Of a DNA stretch of 64,000 nucleotides, positions 52,745-62,600 are shown piece after piece; position 1 is the stretch's first letter; every line of letters begins with the position of its first letter. The notes under the pieces were generated by a model. It ran no database searches. It saw only the letters and a list, made by a program, of their open reading frames with translations, and had not been told where the DNA came from. The DNA comes from Prasinococcaceae sp. CCMP 1430 (taxonomy: Eukaryota; Prasinodermophyta; Palmophyllophyceae; Prasinococcales; Prasinococcaceae), in assembly GCA_013416795.1 (NCBI GenBank), contig RQSC01000029.1, forward strand, positions 380,505-444,504. Direction: 5' to 3'. A program made the position numbers and the translations under genes.

Positions 52745-53442
52745 TTCGGGCGGACACGGGTTTGGTTGGCCGTTTCGAACCGCGCGCCGGCGTTCCCCGA
52801 AGGGGTGCGCGCGCCGGCGGGGCACACGGCGCGCGGGGGGGCGGGGCGGGGTGAGGAGGGGCCGTTCGCATCGCCTACCCCCTTTTGGGGGGGGGCTCCT
52901 CGCGCTCCCTCGAAGAGGAGGGAAGCAGGGCAGGAGGCCCTCTCCCCCCCCCAACACACACGCCCCACCCCCTCCCAAACCCTCCCCTCCGGGATTCGTC
53001 CTGGACTCCGGGGGCGGCCGCGGCGACTGCTCCCTTAAGGACGCAGTCGCACGCGCTGCCGCGGACTGCAGCGCGGTGGGGAGGTGGTGATGGTGGTGGG
53101 GTGGGGGAGTTGAGGGGGGGTGCCGCGCTGCAGGTCATCCGGACGGATCGTGTCGGGCGGCCCCTAGGGGCCCATCAGGGTCGCGGGCGCGCGCGGGGGC
53201 GGCGCCGAGCCGCCCCGCGCAAGCCGAGCCGACGCGCGCGTGTGGCGGGGCGGAGGGAGCGTGTCTGTTGCGCTCGCATTTACCCACGGGGCGCGCGATT
53301 GTGACGGTCGCTGCAGGAGAGCGCCGCACGTGCCCACCGCGCACCCCCGGCTCGCCCGCGCACTGACCGATGCGCCCGCGCCTCGCTCGTGCGGATCTGC
53401 ACCCGACCCCGTGTGCGTGCGCGCCGGTCTCCTCGCGCGCAG

Positions 53443-54225
53443 CCTCGAGATGCACTACGTCGGCACGCTCGCCGCCGACGGCAAGAAGTTCGACTCGAGC
53501 CGTGACAAAGGGAAGCCGTTCAAGTTCACCATCGGCCACGGCCAGGTCATCCGCGGCTGGGACGAGGGCATCATGAAGATGTCTGTCGGCCAGCGCGCCA
53601 AACTCAAGGTCACCGCGGACTATGGATACGGCGCGAGGGGCGCGGGCTTCGTGATCCCCCCCAATGCCGACCTCGTCTTCGGTGCGTATGCGGGTGTCGC
53701 GTCCGCCCGTCATCGCGCAGCAGATGCGGGGTGCCTAGGCGGGGAGCTGCTCGACGTCGCAGCGAATGCGCTGACACCATCACACTGCCACCCGCGACCT
53801 CGCCCCGGCATTCCCGCTCGACGCTCGATCGGCGGCGCCCTTCTCCGCGGGCGCGTGGGGGTGCTGGCCTCAACGCACGCGCGTGGCTTTCGCAGACGTG
53901 GAGTTCCTGCGCATTGTCCCTACAGGTGAGTCAATTAAGTCGGACTTCCTCAGCAAGCTACCGTTCTTGCTGGCGTACATTGCGGTGGTCCTCTGGTGCG
54001 TCGCGGTGGCGCCGTGCGCACGGTGCCGCGGTCGGGGGCGGGCGACAAGCAGGCGCGCGAGATGGGGGCACGGCCGACCGCCAGCCGCACTTGGGCAGTG
54101 CCATGCACGCCGCTCCCGCCCGTACGCCGTGATGCGCTGCGTTGCGTGCGACGCGCTGACGTTGCTTTCGCCGCGCGTTCCGCAGGATACTGAAGTACGT
54201 TCGTTCCGATGAGCAAGAGCTGTAG
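53443..54225 (+). CDS. FKBP-type peptidyl-prolyl isomerase with C-terminal membrane anchor
   Basis: Exons resolved: 53443-53681, 53896-53995, 54186-54225; phases agree. The FKBP fold reads [80 protein letters not shown]. Active-site residues of FKBP12-type proteins (Tyr, Asp, Phe, Trp of the RGWDEG loop, Tyr of YGYG) are present. The chain continues [34 protein letters not shown], a hydrophobic helix plus short charged tail, so it looks tail-anchored in ER or an outer membrane. The first exon (before 53443, phase 2) is not fixed; a frame with ALQVIRTDRVG near 53130-53160 is a candidate. Branch site GCGCTGACGTT is clear in the last intron. Confidence 0.85.
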
Positions 54226-54811
54226 GCCAGGCCGGGCCGCACTCCAGTACGTACTGGATGTAACGATCGTTCGCGAGTGCGCGTCGCGCGCGCGCGCGCG
54301 CGTCTGCGGGTGCCCGGCAAGGCAAGCGTCAGGATCACCTCGCGTATGTGTGAGGAGCACAGCGGGCGCTCACTGCCAATCGGCGCCACACCGCAGAGAC
54401 ATCTCGCTGCGACACATTGCGCTGGTGTGCACACGCACGCACGCCTGCAACGTGTGGCGCAGCGTTTAGGGGTCCCTGTAGCTACTAGCAAGCGATGGCG
54501 TAGCCGCTGCATTGGTGTACGCACGGATAACTTGGGCGTGTACGACACACCTTGAGTCACTAAGCAGGCTTCTGCGCGGGCGCGTGGATCAATGGCGCGC
54601 GCGCCCAACTGCACTTGTCGGAGAGTGGAGGTCCGCTCCCGCGAGCACAAATCACCCGACCCAAGAGAAGTTCAACGATGCGACAGCATGTGTGATTGGA
54701 GCCTATCAGATTACACACGCGCGCTCGCAGCCCGTCCTGCGGCTCGGCCGCGCGTTCCTCGACCGCTTGCTCGCCCCTCGCCCCATCCTGCTGGCGCGGC
54801 GCTCGGGCGCG
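54226..54811. other. Convergent spacer FKBP / glycosyltransferase
   Basis: Apart from the palindrome above and a (CG)n run near 54288-54302 I see nothing gene-like. Confidence 0.35.
54244..54257. terminator. GTACGTAC palindrome after the FKBP stop
   Basis: CCAGTACGTACTGG starts 19 nt after the stop, and GGATGTAACG follows at 54256. Similar GTACGTAC sites follow the CAMTA stop (40820) and the kinesin stop (59608). It is probably part of the 3' processing signal. Confidence 0.4.
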
Positions 54812-56818
54812 TCACCACCCTGGAGCGTCGTCAGCGGTCCGTGCTGCCAGCTCCTTCAGCTGGAGCATGGCCCTGCGGCGGCCTGCGGAGCTGGTTGCCC
54901 GCGACCACGCACGCAGCGCACGTGCGTAGTGCCCCTCGAGCTCGGCGAACACGTTTCCCCACTCGTATGTCAGCGCGCTTGCGTGCGCCTTCGCACTCAT
55001 ACGTGTGCGGAGCTCGGGATCGGTGAGAAGCATCTTTGCCGCTTCCGCCATCGCCGCAGCGTCCTTGGCCTGGAAGCCCGCGCCCTCGGTGACCAGACGG
55101 CTGGTGCCACTCGCGTTCGCAGCCACGATCGATGGCACGCCGCTCGCGAGAGCCTCGAGCACCGTCGCGCCGAACGTCTCCGTGCGAGAGGGCATCAGAT
55201 ACGCGTCGGCATTGGCGTACGTTGCCCAGAGACTCGCGCCCGTCATTGTGCCCATGAAAATCGCCTCAGGCATCTTCTTGGCGAGGCCCGCGCGCGCGGG
55301 GCCGTCGCCTACCACCACCATCGTGAAGCGCACGCCCTCCGCGCGCAGGATGGCGTCGACCTCCGCCACGTCGTCCAGGCCCTTCTCCCACACCATGCGG
55401 CACGCGACGAGCAGGACGGGAGTGTCAGCGATCGCGTCTGCGGTGGCCGCGATGGCCGCCTGAGTGGCCGCGCCAGTGTCGTCGACGCTCGCACCCGCTC
55501 CCAAATCCACGCCGCCAGAGCCCACCCCCCCACCACTGCGCGACCCCGCGTCCATGCCCGCAACTGCGAGCGCCGCAGCCCCAGCAGTCACGCCGGGCAC
55601 CGACATGGGCCTCTGGACGAGCAAAGGGTTGCCGCCAGGGCCGACCCCGCCGGCGCTGCCGAGTGCCTGGAAGCCTGCCATCGCTCGGCTGGCGGCGGCC
55701 ACCGGCGCGAGCACTTCGCGGCGCCAGCGCGGTGCGTCGCGCAGCGCTGGAGTGAACTGCTCGGCGTTGACGCCGCGGCGCCAGGGGAGGCTCTTGCCGG
55801 GGTGCAGGCCGTGCTCCTCGAGGTCGGCGCCCACCTCGGGCGCGGGCACGTACACCTGCAGGCACCCGTTGTAGAACGTGCTCATGTACGCCCACAGCGG
55901 GCCCTCGAAGATGCCCAGATTGTAGTACTTGACGTACGTGGCAAAGTGCGTGTGGTAGGAGCACACGACGGGCACGTGGTGCTCGTGCGCCCAAGCCTGC
56001 GCCTCCGAGCCGAGCAGGTCGGGCGTGGCGACGTGCACGATGGTCGGGGCGAAGTCCGCGAGCCGCTTGTAGCCGTTGGCGCCGAGGCCGAGCGCCATGC
56101 GGTACTCCGGCCGGAAGGGCGCCTGCACCGATGGTACCGACTCGATCTCCGCCGCGGCAAGCGCCTCGGCGGAGAGCGGCGACGTGGGCGTGGTCGGGCA
56201 GAACACGAGCACGCGGTGGCCCTGCGACTCGAGCCGCTGCGCGAGGCGGTTGAGGGTCATCGACACGCCGTCGATGATGTGCTGGTAGGCGCCCGAGAAG
56301 ATCGCCACGCGCTGGCCGCGCGGCAGCGGAAGGGGCGGCTCCGTGGTCTCCCAGTCCCACGGCGGCGGCGCGCTGCGCCAGGGAGAGGAGGCGGTGCCAT
56401 TTGCGCGCACGTGTGTGCGTGCGTGCGCGCGCGCGCGCGTGCGTGCGTGCGTGTGTGGTGCAGTGGTTTTGGGCCACAAAAGGGCGAGCGGTGCCGCGGC
56501 GCGCGTCAGTGCGCGAGGACTCGGCAGCGCGGACGGCAGGGGGGGCTCTCGCACTCGCGAGGGAGGCGCCGGCGGCAGCAAGGGGTGGGGCGCTGCTGCG
56601 CGCGGCTCTCAGCGGATCTGCGGCGCCGCCGGCGTGCGTCGCGTCGCGGCGCACCTCGCCGCCGAATACATGCCCGACTCGAGGTTGGACCTGGTGTTCT
56701 TGGAGATGGGCGAGAACTCGGCTCGTCGCGGCATGAGTGCGTGCATGGAGAGCACGCAGAACAGCCACACGCCGCAGACAGCGGCCGTCACTCGTACCAT
56801 GCGCTTGCGCGCCGACAT
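54812..56818 (-). CDS. Family 4 glycosyltransferase, type II membrane protein
   Basis: Two exons, 56818-56655 and 56372-54812, joined in phase 2, 574 residues. Exon 1 codes a short basic head and a signal anchor (VRVTAAVCGVWLFCVLSMHA), placing it in Golgi or ER. The GT-B fold begins RVAIFSGAYQHIIDGVSMTL with TPDLLGSEAQAWAHEHHVPV and CSYHTHFATYVKYYNLG. The C-terminal half has VLLVACRMVWEKGLDDVAEV, VVVGDGPARAGL and the E-x7-E type motif SRTETFGATVLEALASGVPS. It resembles SQD2/alpha-mannosyltransferase proteins of GT4; the signal anchor argues against plastid SQD2. A Gly/Ala-rich insert (about 55440-55680) separates the two halves. The intron contains a (GT)n/(GTGC)n run. Confidence 0.78.
56401..56458 (+). 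repeat. GTGC/GT microsatellite in a GT4 intron
   Basis: Alternating GTGC, CG and GT units; low complexity. Confidence 0.7.
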
Positions 56819-57979
56819 CGGTTGCGCCGACGGCCCGAGGCCGAGCGTGCCGAGGGCGTTCACGAGGCTCACGGACCCGCCGTGTGCGACGGCGCCCATC
56901 CTGGCGGGATGGTACACCAGCCCCTCTCCCGAGAGCGCCTCACGCGCGCAGTGGGAGCCGCCGTCGTCGCGCGCACCCGCCGCGCCGCCGCCGCCGCGCG
57001 CCGNCGCGCGCAGTCCCACGCGGCGCAGCCAGCGCGCGCGCGCGCGGCCCCCTCCAATTTCGCGGACGGCGGCGGCGCGAAACCCGCGCGCTCCGCGCGA
57101 CTTTTTCGCGTCCGACGCGATTCAGAAATCCCGAACCGTTTTTTTTTTTTTACGCAGCGGGGCGGTGCGGGGGTTGTCATATCGGCGTCGGCTTCGTCGC
57201 GGGGCGGAGCAGCGCGCTTTCGCAGCCGCGCGCCGCAGCGGAAAACGCAAAAAAAAAACGGAATTGGAATCGGAATCGGCAGCGAAATCGAATCGGGGGC
57301 GCCGCGCGGCGGTGCCGAGGGGTCGCGGCGCGTCGCCGCGCCGAAGTACGTAATTCATTCGCACGGCCGTGGCGCCATCAAACGGGATGGAAGGGTACGA
57401 AGTTCATCAAAGTGCACTTGGGCGAGAGACGGCGCTATGAAACGGCATTGAGGCGGAAACGCAGTCAAAGTGCACGTGTGCGAGAGCCGGCGCCATCAAA
57501 CGGGATGGTCACGGAAACGCAGTCAAAGTGCACGTGAACGCGTAGGCCCGCGAGGGAGGGAGGGACGCAACGGCAACGGCACGGCACGCCGAGGGGGGGG
57601 TGTCGGGTGGCGTTTTTAATTGTTGGTGTGTTTTGCGATCGGCAAAAAAAAAAAAGTTGAGTGGGAGCGGCTCTGGCGGCGGAGGCGCGCGCCGCGCCGC
57701 GCGGGCGCAGGGCGGAGCAGGGCGAGGGGCCGGAGAGGGGAAGGACGGGCGGGCGGGCGCGGGGAGGAGAACGGGGGGGCGCGAGGGGCTGCGCGCGATC
57801 CGGGGGTGGCCGGCCGATCGTGAGTCGTACAAAAATCGATGCGATCACTCGTACAAAAAGTCATGCAAGCAAGCCACAGTGTGTTTGGTTCGCACCGCCG
57901 AGCGGCTCCGCATCCCCTCTCTCCCCCCCCCCGAGGGACGCGAGCCGCTCCAGCGGACGCGGCGATGGGTTTCGTCGAG
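56819..57979. promoter_or_regulatory. Spacer upstream of the GT4 gene
   Basis: No gene. It has the single N (57003), a T tract (57131-57141), A tracts (57250-57258, 57643-57653), the 60-nt minisatellite (57371-57542) and two minus-strand TTTTGTACG sites (57828-57860) that may end the carrier transcript. Confidence 0.4.
57371..57542 (+). repeat. Three-copy minisatellite, unit about 60 nt
   Basis: Units are 57371-57430, 57431-57488 and 57489-57542. Each begins GGCG(C/T)(C)ATCAAACGG or close to it, then GGATGG or GCATTG, then a second half GTCAAAGTGCAC. So each unit carries two CATCAAA-type half elements related to the TGCATTTTGA motif. Confidence 0.8.
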
Positions 57980-59094
57980 CTACAAGAAGACCTTGAAGCC
58001 TTCGAAGGTCATGAACATTGCCGCCATGCCGAACACCGCGCGCAGCATCGCCGCGCCCACGCCAGCGTACAGGCGCAAGATGCCCCCCTCGGCCGTCAGC
58101 TGGCGGAACGCTTTGATGGGGCCCACGTGGTCGGAACGCTGTGCGGAGGGCGCGGCGCAGCGTCAGCGCTGGGCGACCGCCTGCTCGCTCGCATCGCCGG
58201 CGCGGCGGCGGCGGCGCGCGCGCCACGAAAGCCGACGGGAAGACAGACAGCAGCACAGACGGAGAGAGAGGGGCAGAGCGAGAATTGAGCCCACGCGCAC
58301 GCACCTCGGCGGTTTGCACGATCGATTTGAGCGTGTCGAACGGATGGGGGAGGAAGTAGTACAGCACGCCGCTCACGGAGCCGCCGAGGCAGGTCGCCAC
58401 GGGGGTGGGCAGGCCCAGCGAGAGGAAGAGCGCGTTGCCGGCCTCGAAGCCCGTGAAGAGGCCAATGTTGCCAACCATTTCCTTGAGCGCGTGGAGGCGC
58501 CACCCGAGGTACACGCCGAAGGTTCCATTCGTCTTGGTGATGGCACGCGCGCACTCAAGTATCGACTTCTCGCGCCCGACCTGCAGGCGCGCCTTGATTA
58601 GGTCCAGCGGGCAGTACACGAAGCTCTCGAAGAAGCCCACCATCGCGCAGCACACCATCCAGCGGATCGGCGTGTCCCACGGGTGCGCGCCCGTCAGAGT
58701 GCGCAGCGCCTCCATGGCGCCGAACATGAAGGAGATGCCGATGCCCTTCTGAATGGCGGGCGCCATCACGCCGGCGTAGAAGGCGCCAATGCCGCGCGTG
58801 CGCATCATGTGCACCGCCTGATCGAGCGCGCGATGGACGGCGGTCAGCGCGAGCATGTGCAGAACCGCCTCGGCGCCGTACTCGAGCGGGCGCCGGCGCC
58901 GGCGCGCGCTCGCGCGCGCTCATGCGGCCGCTCGCGCCGCGCACCATGCCGATGAAGGTGGTGGGGTCTCCCTTCCCCGCCGTCTGCTGCTGCGTCTTGA
59001 CGCTATCGAACGGATGGCCCACCAGGACCTCCACCACGCCGGCGACGGCGCCGGCGATCGCCGCGGCCCCCGCGGCCGCCGGCCGCTCCGGCAT
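57980..59094 (-). CDS. Mitochondrial carrier family (SLC25) protein
   Basis: Three exons, 59094-58945, 58817-58305 and 58138-57980, all phase 0, 273 residues. The three repeats have the signature cores HPFDSVKT, CPLDLIKAR and HPFDTLKSI, each at the end of an odd-numbered helix. AGAVAGVVEVLVGHPFDSVK, FYAGVMAPAIQKGIGISFMF and RLYAGVGAAMLRAVFGMAAM fit the six-helix fold. It carries a metabolite across the mitochondrial inner membrane; the substrate is unknown. Donors are GTGCGC and GTGCGT; branch sites CGCTGACCG and CGCTGACGC sit about 25-30 nt before the acceptors. Confidence 0.88.
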
Positions 59095-59277
59095 CGCCTC
59101 GCGCGTGTACCAAACGAAAAAGGGAGCGAGAGAACGAGCTGCAGAGGGTGGGAAACGCGCACCAAGGCCTCGACCTTGATGCCTCGCCGCAGTCGCGGCG
59201 ATTCGCTCCCTCTTTCCGTCGCGCGCGCTCTTTGGCTCACCCCCACACCCACACCCCCACACCTCCTCAACCCCCCT

Positions 59278-59333
<56 letters not shown>

Positions 59334-59622
59334 TTACTCCGCGGCACGCCCCCGCACACGCGTGTGCGCGCACGGTATTCCAGCAATTTGGCCGCGTATT
59401 TTGACCTCGAAATGGATGCACGTGGCTGAAACCACGGAAATAATCCCGAAACGACCGTTGGTGACTCACCAATTCTGAACCCTAATATTGTTTCTAACCC
59501 TTGTTTTGTAGTTTGGGTTTTCAACCTCCGCACTCAAGCGTTGGCACGTACTAGGGAGGACGACGTAGCTCTCCCGATCGAAGAGCGGAGGGGAGATGCT
59601 ATGTACTGTACGTACAGAGAGG
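59095..59622. other. Spacer with poly-C tract and telo-box
   Basis: A poly-C tract (59279-59333, about 55 C) lies upstream of the carrier gene. TGAACCCTAATATTG (59476-59490) is telo-box-like. CTGTACGTACAG (59606-59617) follows the kinesin stop on the minus strand by 6 nt. No gene. Confidence 0.45.
59279..59333 (+). repeat. Poly-C tract (about 55 C)
   Basis: Pure C homopolymer; poly-G on the transcribed strand of the carrier 5' region. Assembly length is uncertain. Confidence 0.85.
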
Positions 59623-62600
59623 TTACAGAGCGCGCATGGGCAGCGGCGTGCAGACGCCGTGGCCTGGCGTGCGCGTGGCGGCAGAGCTCGGAGCGCCCGC
59701 GGCGTTCGCTGCGGGCGTCAGCGCGCCCGCCCTCACGTTGGCCGTGCCGGGCGTGCGCCCCGGCGTCTGAATCAGCGCCGCCCCAGCGGCGGCGCCCGTG
59801 TCGGTGGGGCACAGCAGAATGTCCGAGGCGTCGGCGCCCAGGGCGATGCCCGCGATGTGCAGTACCGTCAGGGTGCTCACCTCGATGTGCCGCCAGTCGA
59901 TGCGGAAGACCTCGCGGCCGGTCGTCTTGTCCATTCCGCGTGCTGCCGAAGAGTCGAGCCACGTCGAGCTCACGAGCCGCCGCTTGCGCTGGCGGCCGCG
60001 CTCCCCAATCTCGAAGCGCTCGTAGAGTGCCGCGCGCTCGGCTTGCGGCAGAACCCCCACACGCCGCCGGAGCAACTCACGCTCGCCCTCGAAAGCCGCG
60101 GTCGCGCGCCGCACGTGTGCGGCCGCCGCGATGCCACCAGCCAGCCGGAGCTGCCGAAGGTATCGCAGCCGATTGAGCTCGGAGCGACGGCTGAGGCGAA
60201 CGTCGGAGTGGTTGGCAGTGCTCAGCGCAAAGGCATCGTAGAGCCGCGCGCGCCGCACCAGCGGCTCGCGGAGCTCCGCCCATAGGACTACCAGCTCGTC
60301 CAGAGGTGCCTCCATCTCGGCGATCACCTGCTTGTATTTGAGCTCCGATGCAAGCATCCTCTCGACCGCGAGGCTCTTCTGATAGTCGAGCCCCTCGTAG
60401 CGCGCTTGCATGTTCTCCATGTGACGCTTGATCTCTGTGATCTTCGAGGCCGCTAGCACGACACGGTCCTTGAGAAACGGCTTGAGCGCCTCGAGAGCCT
60501 CCTCCTTGGACACCTTCGACGGCGTGTCTTCCACCGCCGGCGAACAGTAAAGGTTCGCATGCACGCCGCCGTCGCCCGTGGAACCCACTCCGTTGGCGCG
60601 AGGCGAGTGCGTCTCCGTTTCCATGTCCGAGTCAGAGTCACACACACCGGCACCCTCATCCCTCGCAGAGAGGATCTTCCCCCCTAGCTTCCTCCGCCTT
60701 CGCGAGGCGGCATCGGTGTCGACGGTGGTGCCCGCGTTGTACGAGGTGCGCCCCCCCTTGCCCAACATGCTCAGCGGAATACTGTCGTCGCCGATGCGGA
60801 CGCCAAGGTTCGTGCGCACCCTCAGCGGCGTGACGGCACCGGCATGCGGCAGAGGGGTTGCCGTAAGCGCGGGCGGACCACTGGCAGGTTGCACATCCGA
60901 ATCCCCTGCACGCTTGAGGTCATCGGCGCTCTCAGCGTCGCGCTCCGAGGACGTCGCGTTCATTTCTGCCCTCGAGCCGGCGCCTCGCGGAGACAGGGCG
61001 GCGGCACCCTCTGCTGTCGGGCTTTCAGCGGCGCAAGCTCCCTTGGAACAATAGCGCTCGTCATCCAGCAGTGCTCGAGTCTCGCCGGCAGACGAGGTCT
61101 TGACTGCATGCGCAGCGCGCGGCGCGGCCGCCGCGGTTACCTCATCGCCCTCGATGGCAAAGGTAACAGCTGCGCGCTGGCCGGCAGCAATCTCCACAGC
61201 CATCCCGTGCGCCGGCTCGCGACCATCCGTCGCGCCCGTCGGCACGCCCTCGTCAGACTCGTTGCCTGCACTGCTGGTTGTGCCCATGCTGGCAACGGCG
61301 GTGCTGACGTCGACTTCATCCGTTGACACCTCACTGGGCGATACTGCATCGCCATGGGCACCGCCAGCGGTGGCGGCGGACGCTTCGGGACCATCCTCGT
61401 CGCCGCAGTAGCGTCCAACGTTGGCCTTCAGGTCCATGAGGCAGTCGTCGAGGTCACGGATGGCATTTTTGGCGCTCTCCTCCGTGCGCGCGGCCGCCTC
61501 GCGCCGCGTGAGCTCAGCGCGCAGAGCGCCCACCTCGGCGCGCAGCGCGGCGACATCGCGCTGCACTGTGGCTGTCGCCGGCGAGAGGACCCCCGACGCA
61601 GCGGCGGTGGGGGCCGCTGTGACGGGTGGTGCGGTGAGCAGCGCCTGTGCGGTCGAGCTGGGTGCCGGCCCGCCGTCGGCCTCGAGTGAGGCAGTGCGTG
61701 CCAACGCGTGTTCCGTGCGGCGCAGCTCGTCGCGTAGCCTAGAGATGCCCGCAGCGCCCGCCTTGGCACCCGAAGGGCCGGATCCAGCGACATCGGCGGA
61801 TCCCGCCCCACCCCCAGCTGCCTCGAGGCAAATGCCGGCGTCAGCTTCGAGCTTGGCGACGCGAGCGGCTACACTTGGCGTATGGGCGCCGACGCCCGCG
61901 CCCGAGTTCATGACCTGGAGGCACGCAACCTCGCCGTCTAGATCGGCCGCAGCCGCCACGGCGCGTGCCTCGCCCATCTCGGCCTCCTTTGTGCGAAGGG
62001 ATGCGCGCTCGCGCGCGAGGGCGCTTGCGGCCGTGGCAGTGTCGACCGATGCGTGCACGCTAACACTTGCGTCCGTGCCAGTCTGGCGTGCTGCGCTCGC
62101 AGTTGCTGTGCCGCGACCGTATTTGCCGTCGAGATGGCTGAGCGAGCTCTTCATGTCGTTCCACTGCTGCTTCGGCGTCATGACCGCGGCGCACTCGCCG
62201 AGCGCGCACGCGAGCTTGCGCGCGATCGCCGATGTGCTCTCATCGTTGCTCGGTGCCCACGACTTGCGCCCAGAGCGGGCGGCCGAACGCTTCACACTCG
62301 ACCGCCGCGCGCCGTCCATCCCGCTGCGCATCGCGCCGCCACCGCCGCCCGTCATCGAGGGGCTCAACGAGAGCCTGCCCTTCCCGCCGCCTGCGGCAGC
62401 GGGTGTGCGGTACGGCGTTGGCGCCTCAAGCAGGAAGCGCGTCAAATTGCGCAGCTGCGCCTGTGCGGCATCACGTTCCGCGGCCAACCGGCGCACAAGC
62501 TCGCCATCAGCCTCGCCCTCAGTGTCTGCGTGCTGTCCCGCCGGGGGCCTGTTGTCGCAGGTATAGCCGCTCGAATCGCCCTCGATGCAGCTTGCAACGG

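Larger units (their letters stand above)
51959..53133. promoter_or_regulatory. Long AT-rich spacer with many recurrent motifs
   Basis: No gene. In order: AGGGTTTA-TCG-TAAACCCT hairpin (51976-51994), GATGTGTTTTGACGTACG (52001-52018), A14 tract (52056-52069), CCCCCGTGGGTA (52121-52132, reverse of TACCCACGGG), TTGGTTTTGATGGG (52181-52194), (TAAATC)n (about 52463-52493), (AAAAT)n (52499-52530), TACCCACGGGAGATC (52646-52660), TACCCACGGGAGAGTT (52715-52730) followed by ATCAAAACG, and TACCCACGGGG further on at 53281. Pieces are treated separately below. Confidence 0.5.

Noticed and set aside
54512-57451. 979-codon plus-strand frame over the GT4 gene
   Set aside because: It crosses the GT4 exons in antisense, an intron and an N, and is dominated by Arg/His/Ala runs. 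The minus-strand GT-B motifs are convincing.
57371-57542. CRISPR-like array
   Set aside because: Only three diverged units without unique spacers, in a nuclear genome; it is a minisatellite.
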